A DNA stretch of 64,000 nt from Galaxea fascicularis. Its lineage: Eukaryota > Cnidaria > Anthozoa > Scleractinia > Euphylliidae. Both the position numbers and the translations under genes were made by a program. The notes beneath the pieces were generated by a model, which had not been told where the DNA came from, did no database searches, and saw only the letters and a list, made by a program, of their open reading frames with translations. The DNA is taken from contig OX419342.1 of assembly GCA_948470475.1 (NCBI GenBank), forward strand, positions 8,551,835 through 8,615,834. The letters are read 5' to 3'. Below are positions 43,748 to 56,900 of this stretch, piece by piece; within the stretch, counting starts at the first letter, position 1; each line of letters starts with the position of its first letter.

Positions 43748-46700
43748 CTGTCAAGGAAAATAAAACCACTCGACCTTGGTTCTTTCATTTCTGGGATGAG
43801 ATCTTTAGTAAAGTTCTTTGGCAAGCAAGTGTTATAATTTTCAGGTTTTCCTAAATTTTGTCATTCAGATGAAACTGTTTTCTTCAGGAACTCTCGGAAG
43901 TTTGATGTGATATTTCGTATATAAGCTTATATATGAAAACGTTACAATTGAAGTGAATTTCATCTTGAAGCAACAGAGGATCTGAATTGAATAGACATTT
44001 TATCCAAAATAACATTCGTGCTGATGGATATTTGCCAAATCATGGCCATGACCAGATCTTCAAATGAGAGCGATTGAGCAGGAAAAAAACGATAGGAGGG
44101 GAGTAGGATTTGCCTTTAATAAAAGCCGCTCTTGCAGCGAGTTTTCCCAGGAATTACGATTTTAGTTTGCCGAAGTATTCTCTTTGCTTCAGACACACAC
44201 CCTCACTAGTTTTGTCTCGACGAAGCTCGTAGATTATTCCTACCACACTTGACACTATCAACAAAGTTCCAATAATGATCACCGCGGTGATAAATTTTGG
44301 CGAGGTCGCACTGAAGAGCCCCGTGGACTGCTGCTCTCCTGGACTGTCCTCTGGTTCCTAAAAGAAATTCAAATTTTGATACGTCATACGTACTTAAAAG
44401 TAGCTTATCCGGGGCGGCGAGTCCGCCCATAATGTTCTATTTTCAAATCCGAACGCACTTCGACCCATCTATCCAATCATTCGTCCACTGGTCGCTCTGC
44501 AACCTTCAACGTTCCCTTTGATGTACAACTTAAACTAAAATTTTTGAGAAGTATCGGCACGATCAGGTACGACGTAAAATGAAACAAAAGTATGCATGCT
44601 TGCATGAATGAAATTTTGGACGCAAGAACGAACGAACCATCGAACGGAACGGAACGAATTTTAATTTACATGTACCAAGACATAAAATGCACTCTCGTAA
44701 AAGAAATCTTTGGGAGAAAGAGGAGAGAAACTCTGAGGACGGGTTTTCACAAAGTAATCTTTTTTAACCTTAGAGCAAGTTGGTCTTGATGCTCTCGAAG
44801 GCAGCACCTAACAAAGACGATAACAGGGGCTAATGCTGCAAAATAATGAAGGCCTGTCGCTATTAGCACGATCGAATTGCCTCACCTTGAGTATCTTGAC
44901 ATTATTCTCGATGCTCTTGAACACATTGGCAGCGTCGCTCTTAATCTTCTCTGTAAAGCATGCGTCAAGCTTCATAGAATTCCCAGCCAACACTACCCCG
45001 TAACTAGTTTTGAAGTCGTAGATACGAACGATTCTAAAGCGAGGGTCCTGAAACAGATGCTTGTGAGAGGACAGCACATAAAGGTCCACCAATGCTCCTT
45101 TCACCTCATGGTTTGCAAGCGCTTGGCTGATTTCCTCATATGTTTTATAGCTACGCACTAGAACGCAATCAAATTAATAAAAGTGCAATACATTCGAACT
45201 GCTAGAACAGGGGACGTTCTTCCAAGGCTATCAAGTAGACGTATTTATTTTGCCTGGTTCTGTGATACTGATCCGTTGGAAATTATTATAGCTTTCTTAT
45301 GATAATTTCTGATATCAAAAATCTTATTAATCAAGACCTTTGTTACTTTCATTGATGTTCACTTCAATCCTTTTTTCTAAAACCTTTGTTTGATTGAGAG
45401 CGTCACTATAAGGAGAAATTAATCATTGATCACTCTTAGGGATTATTGAAGGGTTTTTACAAAAGGTTGATAAAAGAATTATAATAAAATATTTCAATCT
45501 TAAGTGAAAACATATATGTTAAAATAACTTGGTATAACTGCAAAATTAAGCCAAATCACTTGAGCGAATTACAGACAGTAGCCGATGACCAATCACGTAA
45601 CCTAGAGTCACCAAGAACTTAGAGAGACCATAAACTGACTGGAATAAACTAAAGCTATAGTTCATGTGTTACCCGTGTTCACTTTGGCATTTTTCCGTAT
45701 CCCTAGTCGAAAAGCAGAGTTGTTTGAGATAGCTGCAACCTGCAAATGAAAATGATTTAGTTCAACCGTCCATAGCTCAACACAAACAAAAAGAAAAGAA
45801 AGAAAGAACCCGCATGTCAATCAGTTCGTGGTGTAATTATGACGTGCTTTGCTGCATCTCAATTGAACAACGAATGCCTTAAAGGTTTTTCAGGTAAGCT
45901 CATGGGGTCAAGAAACCACCCCATTCTCTAATAAAACAAAGCGAACAAATAAAGACACACGCAGAGGAAAACTGGGATCTTGTACTGTTCTCAGATGGGA
46001 TGCCTTGGGATGGCGCATTGTAAGTTGGGGCAGAACTTGTAGGTTGAAATTCCTTTGTTTAAAGTCCTGAAAACACAGAGGTGAGGATGATCAAGGACTC
46101 CATAGTTTCTCCACCTACCTTTCATTGTTTGAGTGTGTGTGTGTGTCATTGTAACTAAGAGCACATTTCTCTTTTTCCAATTCCGGTTTGGGAATGAGAG
46201 AATATATGCAACACGGTTTAGTGAAAAACGCATAATCTCAAAGGGAATACTCTTGACGGAAATAGATGAAGCTGTTACAATTACGTCGTCAGGTAAGACC
46301 GGCGTTCCTCCTGAACTGGCAATTGTACGACAGTTTTTATGCTTTCCACGGAGCCTTCCTGTTCTCCTAGGAATCTCTTACAAGAGATCTTCCGCTGACT
46401 ATCATTTCGAACAATCGTTTGAACTTGAATACCAGTGGCAAAAATTAAGGGTACTTACCTGCGTGCCATAAAGGGCTATGTAAGGTCCCGAATAGCCAAA
46501 CTCTGTGAGAGCCGTGGTGATTTTGCCGGTTAATATGGTGATGATAACCAATCCGCAGAGGGTCCATAGGATCGCGAACAGACGGGCTACCCCACTTCTC
46601 GGACAGCGGTCGCCATACCTGAAAAGAGTTACAGCCTTTGATGTTTATAGCTTCGGTTTAACTATTCGAAACCGAAAGTCGTGAGTTTAAGATAACTAAA

Positions 46701-47882
46701 CAGGTGTAAGTAAGATCATCTTGGGTCAGTGTGTGCTCAACATCAGGGGCGGATCCAGGAATTTCTGAAAGGGGGGGGGGGTTGTACACTACCGAAGTAG
46801 CCTTGAACACCAATGCTGTGGAAGGCGAGTAAAAACTTCGTAATAACAATTTTATTCTATTATTATTTTACGAAGAATCAAGCAAAATAACAACAACAAC
46901 AAAAATTCTCGAAGGGGGAAGGGGGTTGCAACCCCCTCAACCCCTCCCCTGGATCCGCCTCTGAACATGTCTAAGTTATGATCGCGTCAATGGCAGTAAT
47001 GTTGAGCCGTGCGTTGGCGCTTCCTCTTTCACCTCCACATGTGTATTAACTAGAAGGGGACGTAAAAGAACCCATGCACTAGGAACCCTACAATGCCGGT
47101 AATAAGACTTTGGGACAATTGTCAAACGTTGGCGAAAACTATCAACTTCACTGCATATACTTATAAGAGTAACTTACGTTGTTCTTTTATTGATGTCTTT
47201 TAAACTCCCCTTCTCCCATCCAATGCTGAAATATTCGATCAAGCCGTCTGTGGACTAATCTTGCTTTTGGCGACCGTTAAAAATCAATATTGTAATTTTT
47301 TTTGGAGGGGGGGGTGGGGGGGGGGGGTGGGGGGGGGGGTGGGAAGGGCACGAACAAGTGAAGAAACCGTTAAGCGAGAATTGTCCTAAGTCTTACGACC
47401 CACTTTCTAGTTCCCTGTTTTATTATCTGGTCTACAGTACCTCTCAGGGGTGGGTAGAGGCTAAGCGATGGGCTTGCAGCTTAAAGGAAACCAGCAGCTC
47501 ATTGGACTGCCGCTGTTGGCTCATTTGCTGATAATTGGAGAGGCAGGGCCTAACTAAAGAGTTATTTCACCAGGTAGTAGAAATTCAAATGAACTGCCAA
47601 AATCCTGACAAGTACGCCTAGGATTTGGGTGTAAAAACTGAGATGCCTTGCAGTCGACTTACCCTACAGTGGTAGAAGTAACAAATGCCCACCAAATTCC
47701 CTCGATGGCGCCACGAACAAAGGACTTCGGAAATTCATTTGTGTTTGTTCGAGTGTCCTAACAGGGAAATAAGACGAGATATCCTGATATTTACCAACAG
47801 AGGTGACACAGTCTGTAGGTTCATGTAATTTCAGATTTTACCCTGCGTCAGTACGAATCTAAATCAGAAGTTGTATCTTTGC

Positions 47883-47942
<60 letters not shown>

Positions 47943-50900
47943 TTTCAATATTTATATACAGCGCTATAGGTAAAAATATTCCAACGCGCTTTACAACAAA
48001 GCATAAAAATAAAGTGAGCGATATACAATGCAACACTCAATGAAGCCAGGAACATTAGTTTCCGGCTTTGTCTCAACTGTGTTAAACTATAAAAACTATA
48101 AAAAACAACAATTTGTAAAATAAAATGCAAAGATAAAATCAATAATGATAATAATAATAGTAATAATAATTATAAAAAAATTAAAAGTTCATCTGGCCTC
48201 TATTGCATAAAAGATTCAGTAAAAGGCCTCTCTGTATAGAAATGTTTTCAGTTCACGTATAAAAGTGTCAATCGTTTCACAATTTCTTATTTTTGGTGCA
48301 GGTAAAGCGTTCTGAACCTTGGGACCGGCTACGGGGAAAGCGCGGTGACCAAAGGTCTTGCATCTGGCTATTGGTTGCTGGAGTGTCAGCACATCACGCC
48401 GCAGTGAGTAGGACGTCTTGGAGATGCTGCTTTGGTCTTTCAAGTACTTTTGGGCCATGCCTTTGATGGATTTGAAGACCAGGAGGACCGCCTTGAAGCG
48501 GATCCGGTATTCAATGGGTAACTAATGTAAGTTACTAAGGGTTGATGTACTGTGCGCATATCTTGGGATATGGTAGATGAGTCGCGCTGCAGCATTTAGT
48601 ACCTTCTAAATTCGACCCATCTGGTACTTTGGGATCCCAAATAGTAACGAGTTACAGTAGTCAATATGGGACGTCACAAACGCGAGGATTAAAATCTTGG
48701 TTGAGACTTCAGAAAGGAACTTTCGGATCTGTATGATTTTATACAACCCAAAGAAAGCTTTACTGTACACGTTGCCGACGTGGGTAGCCATAAACATCGT
48801 GCTGTCAAACCAAGCACCTAGATTACGTGCCGATTCCACAGGCTTAATTTCAGATGTACCAACATGAATGTGATCGATGTTTACTCGTGCACGCTGTTGA
48901 CGTGATCCGACAATCAGAAACTCAGTCTTGCCATCACTTAACATAAGTTGATGGTGGGTCAGCCATCGACGAATGTCGCAGATGCAGTTCGCCATTGCAC
49001 GGATAGCGACAACCTGGGAAGCGTCTGATCCAGCATGAAACGATACATACAGCTGGGTATCATCAGCGTAATCATGTATGGTTGGCAGATGTTTCTTCCT
49101 AACATGGAACACGATGCGAGGCGTAGATGATAAAAAGTATTGGCCCAAGACAGCTTCCCTGAGGCACACCAGTAGCGAGATCAAAGTCTCTACACTGTTG
49201 TTGATCAATGACGACACGCTGTTTCCTCTCGGAAAGGTACGATTTGAATCAGGAGATCGCAAGATCGTCCACTCCAAGACCACGCTGCAGCAAATCTACC
49301 AAAATCATGTGATCAGTAATGTCAAACGCAGCTCTAAGGTCCAAGAGGGCGAGCAAGGTAACCTCTTGTCTGTCCATCCATGGCAAGATGGATGTCGTTC
49401 TGGAATTTCACTAGTGCAGTTTCAGTCGAATGATAGTGACGGTACGAAGACTGACAAGTAGGCAACAGCGCATGCTCCGAACAATGAGCTAACAGCTGTG
49501 GGATAACTGCTTTCTCAGCTAGCTTAGAGACAAAGGCCAAGTTACTTACGGGTTGGAAGTTCTCGTGCACAAGCTCAAGACCATTTTTTGTCTAGCAACG
49601 GCGCGATAAGTGCAACCTTCTAACTGTCTGGGACACAACCATTTTCGAGAAACGAGTTGATCATATTGGTGATGACTGGAGCTAGTTCATTCACGCATAA
49701 TTCCACAACCTAAGTAGAAACAGGATCCAGCCGACAACTTGCGTTTGATGACGAGGAAATGATGGTACGTATCTCTTGCTCGGTGGGGGGGGGGGGGGGG
49801 GAATCGTTGAAGATGACCAGATGGTAAGGGCAGAAAGTAGTCGTGTGGTGGAACGGTGCAGTTCTTGATTTTCTCCCCGATAAGCGTAACTTTGCCGGAA
49901 CAAAATAGTCACCCAAGTCGTCAGCCAGTTGTGGTGCGGAGTTGTAGGGGGGCAAAAGATTGTTGCCTTTCACTAATTTATATAGAGAGTTGCAATTGAC
50001 CACCTGAAATAGCTTTTTAGAGTCTCCAGCACAGTCGACATGTATAAGTCCGGCATAGTATTTCCTCTTGGCATCCTGCAAGTGCGAACAGTATTCACCA
50101 CAAGCCTCTCGGTAAGCGCGGATGTCCGCGTCTAGATTAGTCTTTCTCATCTTCCTTTCGAGTTTTCTACGCTTGGTCTTCAGCCGCTTCAGTTCGTCGT
50201 CAAACCAGAGCACTCTAGGGTGTACTACAGGCATCTTCCTCTGTACAGGTGCGTACTTATCAAGAATAGAACGCACCGTTCTATCATAAGTCGTTGCTAG
50301 ACCAGCAGCAGGAACTTCATTCAGTTCTGATGCAAGAATATACCCTTTACATGCCTCGAGATTAATTTCCTTCCATTTACGAAATGATACTTCCTCAACT
50401 GTTACGGCAGTAGGTGGAATAGCAAGAGAGCACTCGACAGGAACAGCAAGGGATGCGGAGAGATAACCATTCCGCCGACCGGTTAGCTCAGTTGGTTGAG
50501 TTCCAGTCTAACGAGCGGGAGGTCGTGGGTTCAAACCCCGGCCGGACCAACACTCAGGGTATTTATATAACTGAGGAGAAAGTGCTTCCTTTGCAATGAC
50601 GTCTGCAAATGGTTAGACTTTCTAGTCTTCTCGGATAAGGACAATAAACCGGAGGTCCCGTCTCACAATCCTTTACAATTGTTTCTGTGAGACGTTAAAG
50701 AACCACTAGGGACGTAACAAACCCTGGCTGTGACCACCCCTAGTGATGGCCTGTTCTATTCAGTAAAGTAGGGCTGACCTCGTTAGGACTTCGAGTCTGT
50801 ACGTTAGTCCCTCATTTAGTGTTTCTTGTCATACCCACTAAATGGAAGCTACTATAAATAAATAAATAAAAACCATGATATCGTTGGAAGAGCCAGTAAA

Positions 50901-53900
50901 AATAAGATCGAGCCAGTGACCAGATGCGTGGGTGGCAAAAGTAACATGCTGCTCAGATGATCCAAAAGTTTCAAGAAGTTCAGAGAATCGTCTAGTATCA
51001 GGATCAGTGGAATCATCCTTATGTAAATTGAAATCACCAGAAATAACCAGCGTCTCAGACCACAAAACTGCAGTCTCTAGATAGTGGGGGGGGGGGGGAC
51101 AGGGGGGCGGGAGCCCGGGAGAATAGGGGGTGGGAGGGGTACGGGAGGCGGGAGAGGAAAGGGCGGGAAGCGGGAGTTCTAAGAGGGCGGTAAGCGGGAG
51201 AGAAATGTAAAACGCTATTTTTTTTTTAATTCAACAATGTGTTACAATACTTTCAAAAACAAGAACCCAAAATATATTTGACTTGTATTTAACGTCTTCT
51301 CGGTCACTTCTGACACTTCTGAGCAAACGAGCAAACGAAAATTTGCGCTTGGGCTGAAAAACAGGCTCACCTCCGGTGAAATAGTAAACCCGTTTACAGT
51401 GGTTACGTCATAGGTGATGAAATGTCAAGCGGCATGAGTGCACATGTGTCGCGTATAAAGCTGTACTAAGCTGTCAAATTGCAAAAAGGTGAGGCGAGCA
51501 GGCGATCTCAAAGTATTTTGAGAGACCTTTGTTTTCTCTATAAAGTTTATGAAGTGTGTTGTATCCTTAAGATACGACTTCTGTATCTGTGCAATCGGCT
51601 GTAGTAATTTGTCCACAAACGATGATAGTCTTTCTGTAGGGCCCTCGCAGCCCGAAATTATTGGTCTACTGACCGGATTTTGTTTGTGGATTTTAGTGAG
51701 GGTATAGAATATTGGGATTCTTGGAGGGTTGCGTGTTTGACAAAACCATTTTTTTGTCATGTCATCAATACAGTTATTTTGGTGAAGACGTGTAACAAGC
51801 TCATTAACTCTTTGTAATGTTTCTTCCGCCATGGCGTTTTTGAGAGGTTTATAATGTTCTCTATTGTTAAGATGAGTTTGAGATTCTTGTATTTTATCAC
51901 ATTTGTTCATTATGACAGTTGTTATTCCTTTGTCTGCCTTTTTGAAAATGATTTCAGTGTTGTTAACAAGCTCTGTAAGGGCTTTGTATTCGTCGTGTGA
52001 CAGATTGTTTTTAATTTTTGATCTCTGCAAGTTGGATTTTGACACTTTCCAAGTAGCTTTCAAGGGCAACTGACTTTTGAACCGGTGGTACTCAGTCTGA
52101 TTTGACGTGAAATGGGTGCGGTTCTGTATTTTTTGTGTGGAATATGTATTGTAGTCGCATTCGTCTCGCAAATTTTTCAAAGTCTTGCAAGTGTTGGCGT
52201 TTAATATTTTTCTCATCTGTCACCGGTGTCGGGGCAAATTTGAGCCCTTTGGAGATCATGTTGACTTGATTGTCAGTTGGTTGGAGATTGGAGAGATTTT
52301 TAATGAATCTCTCGTTTGATTCTCTTTGTGTGGCAATCCGTTTTTGAGCAAAGTGTGCTCGGCGCTGCTTGCAGCTAATGTTTGCGTTGAACCCTGTACT
52401 TTTTATAGGCCCCTTAACGGTGGTTTGATTTTCAGGAAAGAGACTTTTGTATTTCTCAATATCTTTATTGTTTGAAGAAGTCTGCAACCCGTGTGTGTAC
52501 AATATTGATCAAGAGAATTGTGAGGCTAAATAACTAGGATGTGTTTCGACTCTGCCAATTTACAGGGGACGGGAGCAGCACGGAAAAGGGCGGGAGGCGG
52601 GAGATAAAGGTACGGGAAGCGGGAGAGCAGGGTACGGGAGGCGGGAGGTTCTGACCCCCCTGTCACCCCCCCCCCCCCCACTAGATAATCAGAGAAGTCT
52701 GTAAGGAAAGCAGTGGTAGGCACCGAGTGAACATCTGAGTACGGTCGCCGATACACAACAACAAACTTGGAAGTCAGACCATGGACGGCAAGGTTCCACT
52801 CGGATACCTCAAAAGATCGTTTCTCTTCTCCGTTAACCAGATGGACCTTGATGTCATCACGGACCAGAATACCAGTCCCTCGGCCACCCCGGCGGTCAGC
52901 TTTTCTTGGTACATTCCGGAAAGAGTAACCTTGAGGAGACAGGGCAGCCAGAACAACACTATCCTCGTCACCCAGCCATGTTTCCGTTACCGTGCACACA
53001 TCTATTTTGTTGCCAATTACGTGATCTATTAATACCTCCGTCTTGTGACGAATAGACCTAGCGTTGACATTTCCAAAAGCGAGAGATTTTTTATGTCGCG
53101 TAGAATGAGCCAGACGCCGTAGAGGAATTAAATTCTGATGATTACGTCCAGTGAATTCATGAGCCGTGGTAATGTCAAGGGAACAGTAAGCTAGATTGTA
53201 GCCTGCTGAGGTAACAACTTGAATATTTAATGCATTACTCGAAGAAATATACAAATAATCTCTGCAATTACTTTCGAATAAAGAAAAACCCTGTAAAATC
53301 CCTCCAGTAGAGATCGGCGATTCCATGCTATGAGTTGTTAATAGTTTAACTTTCCTTTGACCTGATCCGCAACCGCGGCGTGTTGGTTTTGTTCTAGAAA
53401 TTCCAAGACCAGATAGAGCTCGCCACAGCGACCTATCGAGGCAGAGTTCACTCATCATCTCCGAGCCCAAGAGTATCGCAGATTTCGAATAGATCCAAGC
53501 TATGATTGAATCCTCTGATGTTAAGCGAATAAAAGCTGAAGGATAAACTAATATTGCGAACTAGAACAAAAACTATTCGCTAAATGATGCGTAGCCTGTG
53601 CAATATAAGGAGAGTGGATAGCTGTACACGGGTATCTGTGCAAATGCGACAATCGAACAAAGTGTTTTTGAAACAATCCTCCCTCGAGGAGAGGAAAAAT
53701 ATATATATATTAAAAAAAATATATAGTCAACTCTCTCGTAAGCGACCACCCTTAGTGCGCGTCAAAGTTGTCGCTTACGTGAGGTGGTCGCCTTATGAGA
53801 AAAATCAACACAATAAACGCAAAACTGAATTCATTAACTAATTATATGGAGATAGCACCTTTTTATCTAAAATTAGGTTAATAAGGAAAAGATTGAAAAC

Positions 53901-56900
53901 AATGGCGAATTTCAAATCAAATAATGTCTGAAAAATCTTATCATACTACTGTTGAACCTTTGTATAACATTTTGTATTAGATCATTGTACGAACTCAAGT
54001 CATCTGTTTTTGCATGTCAACAGTTATTATTTGTCGGCTCCCCGGGTCAGCGTTATTAAAACTGAACTTTTATCAAGATTTGAGTAATGATTTTCTAACG
54101 ATCTCACGTGATCATGTTGGGTGGTCGTTTCGGCTCGAAACAGAAAACAAAAGAATATATCAAATTTCTTGTTTGAGGAGTGGTCGCGGTCGCTTAAGAA
54201 ATTTGAGTAGTGGACGCTTACGAGAGAGTTTTATTATAAACGGTATTTGACTGAGAAACAAAACGGTTATTTACGAAGTGGTCGTTTACGGGAGGTGGTC
54301 ACTTATGAGAAGTGGTCGCTGTGAGAGAGTTGACTGTAAACACAAATTACAAGAAACGTTGTCCCATGGGGCCTCTATTTTACGGTGACTTAGTTCACCG
54401 GACAAAGCAACTTTTATTAGTTATGATTCAAGATTCATGCGAAATACTTTGAAAATAGTGCAATGTCAGTTACTGACATATGAAGCTTAGAGGTTTGATA
54501 GATTTGCTCTTGATTCCTCAAGGTATGATGATAATGAAACCAAGCATATAGCCCCATTTCTTACTTGTAATTTACCGAACGCCATTTTCTCGTTTTGTAG
54601 TCGCGTTTTTGCTAAATTTTCCTTGTTTTTTCGTCGTCTAATAACAAATGCACGTGGTTCAACAGGAACTTTGACGATTTTTACGACATTAATTTCCAGA
54701 ACAGATCGATGCAAAAAAGTGGCGGGCGATAAGTTCCCTAGAGAACACTTCCCCAGAGAACAGTTCCCAGGAGAACCCCCCAGAGGCTTTTTCACTTACC
54801 AAGCTCCACATAACTATCCCAGCTACTGCCATCATTGAGATTAAGAACAAGAGCAGGGGCCAGGAGTGTAAAAACACATTAGCTATAGCGACAGCTTTCT
54901 CAGCAGGATCCATGACAGTGATAAACGCCACGCCGGGGGATTCGGCCAACTTAACGTATCGATACAATGAATAGTGAGTCTGGCCTTCATAACCATTCAT
55001 AGGGACACTGAAATCCGTGTCAGAGTCGATGCTGCTTATCAGTTCCTTAACACCAGGCTTTCTGCCTGGATTACCTTTACCATCGACCTCGTAGTCGATT
55101 TTGGAGATGGATCTGCCGTCAGGCAGCGTGCAGTCCGAACAGCAGGCCTTTACAGCATTTTCAAAGATTTGTGGGATGAACCCGCCGACGATTCCATTAT
55201 CGTGAGTGATGTAAGGTGGGAAGTGATACCACGACGTCTTAAACACCTGAGGGCATTGACAGGTGGCTGGAAGATATTAAAATTGAGAACGAGTCTGAAT
55301 CAAGGGTAGTCTATATGTATAATTAACCAAGCGCTAGGGCTTTTTTGGAAGAAAATGAGCCCGAGGTCTCCTTGACAGTGCAGACCGAGCGAAAAAAGAC
55401 CCAGGATCGCTATTCTCCCAGTACAGTCCCGAGCAAGCTTGGTGAATAAGAGGTTTAATATTAGACGACTAAAGAAAAATTTTAAAGGTTTCTTGTAAAT
55501 TCCATTTAAGATTATGCCCGAAATGTACGGGATAAAATGGATCCGATTCTTACTGAGGGCGTATGATGTATACATGTTACAGTAGATAACACATTTTTTT
55601 AGCTTTGTCTGACAAAGGAATAAAATTAGCTAATTTCTTTGAGTTGTTTTTCATGGTAAGTAGAAACACGGGCTCATTTGGGACAATACCCGGTTCAATA
55701 CTTAGAAAATATCGGACCCCTAACAGAGGGATTTGATTTGTTGATCATTGTTATTGGATAAGATTTCTTACCTGAGTCGTGTAATGTGCAGTAAGACTGG
55801 AGCTCTGAATGCTTTGTTATAAGTTTTCATGCCGTCTTAATATCTCTTGCAGTCTTTTTAAAAGAGTCTTACTGTTTAAACAATCTTACTAGGCTTAATG
55901 GAATACTTTTTAACATATTCACTGAGAATATTCAATTTATCGACAAAATCAAGAAAAATTACTAAAACCAATATTTTTAGCTGCCTTATAATGATTTTCT
56001 TTTTTTTTTTAATAAGAGGGTTAACAAGGAATAAAAAAATAAATTGATCTTGGAAGCAAACATTTGTCAGAATATCCTGGCAGATATAGCAAAAATGTCA
56101 GCATATGGGCAACTGAGCACCTACCCCTCCCCTAACCCAACAAGTTGTAATAAGTTGACAAATTAGTGTTAACGTTGGCGTAGGGGAGGAGTAGGTGGGC
56201 AGTTGCCCAGTACTGACATTGGGCAAAAGAGTTGTCATGCAGAGGAACAGATGACCTAACGTGCTATAGTAACTGGCTATCTTAGTACCCGGTCTAACTT
56301 TGAACATTTATGCTCCTTTTCTAATTTAGGGAAAAGCACCTTACTAGGCACTGAGGCATGACATAACTTACAGCCTTCTTTAATGGCGGATCTTGGTCCT
56401 TCGCCTTTCATCGTGAAAGCTGTTATTGCCAAATTATAGGTCGCGAAGTTAGTGAGACCTGTTATGGTCGTGTTTGACACTTCAGGTCTAACAGTGGTGT
56501 TTCTTTCAGTTTGGTCGGAGGCGGCGTATCCCAATTCTCGTGTTTTCGTGAAATATATCCGATATCCAAGCAAAATGCCGTGAACATATCCATCAGGCAC
56601 TGGGCCCCAGGTCGCATCCATTTGATAGTCACCACTGCTTGAGCGAGTTTGAAACGCTGACGGTGGCTTGCTGGGAACTGCAGTGAAACAAGAATTACTC
56701 TTTAGCAGGCGGGCATTGGGGAGCTCTGAATACCGCAAGACCGCAGAGAAAATGTCACTTGCCCACTAAAGGTAATTTTGGCACATGTATTTCTCAAGTT
56801 GTCACCAAACAGGAGCCAAAAAGGGGCTTACCAAAAGAGAAGCACTTTGACAGTCCGAAAAAACCACCTCGAAAAAACGAATTTAAAACAAAAGTCTCGC

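Larger units (their letters stand above)
47884..53500 (-). mobile_element. L2-like LINE, decayed, host of later insertions
   Basis: Minus-strand non-LTR element in the 7-kb intron between M1 and pore. From the 5' side: endonuclease (53470-52690: FGNVNARSIRH, DVCTVTETWLGD, VVVYRRP, then TLVISGDFNLHKDD at about 51065-51015), linker (50276-49710, LWFDDELKRLKTKRRKLERK), RT pieces in several frames (STETALVKFQND at about 49420; YADDTQLYVSF at about 49080) and a C-terminal end at 48216. The 3' end has the L2-type sequence around AGCGCTGTATATAAATATTG and an (ATT)n tail at 47884-47941. Many frame breaks; inactive. Confidence 0.8.

Noticed and set aside
50476..50549. A functional tRNA gene in the L2 LINE
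   Set aside because: The acceptor and anticodon stems are imperfect, and the unit heads a 400-bp SINE with target duplications.
55247..55249. Start of the S1 exon at the nearer AG (55246)
   Set aside because: That acceptor would put the join from the last FN3 exon out of phase and give an immediate stop. The AG before 55266 keeps the frame.
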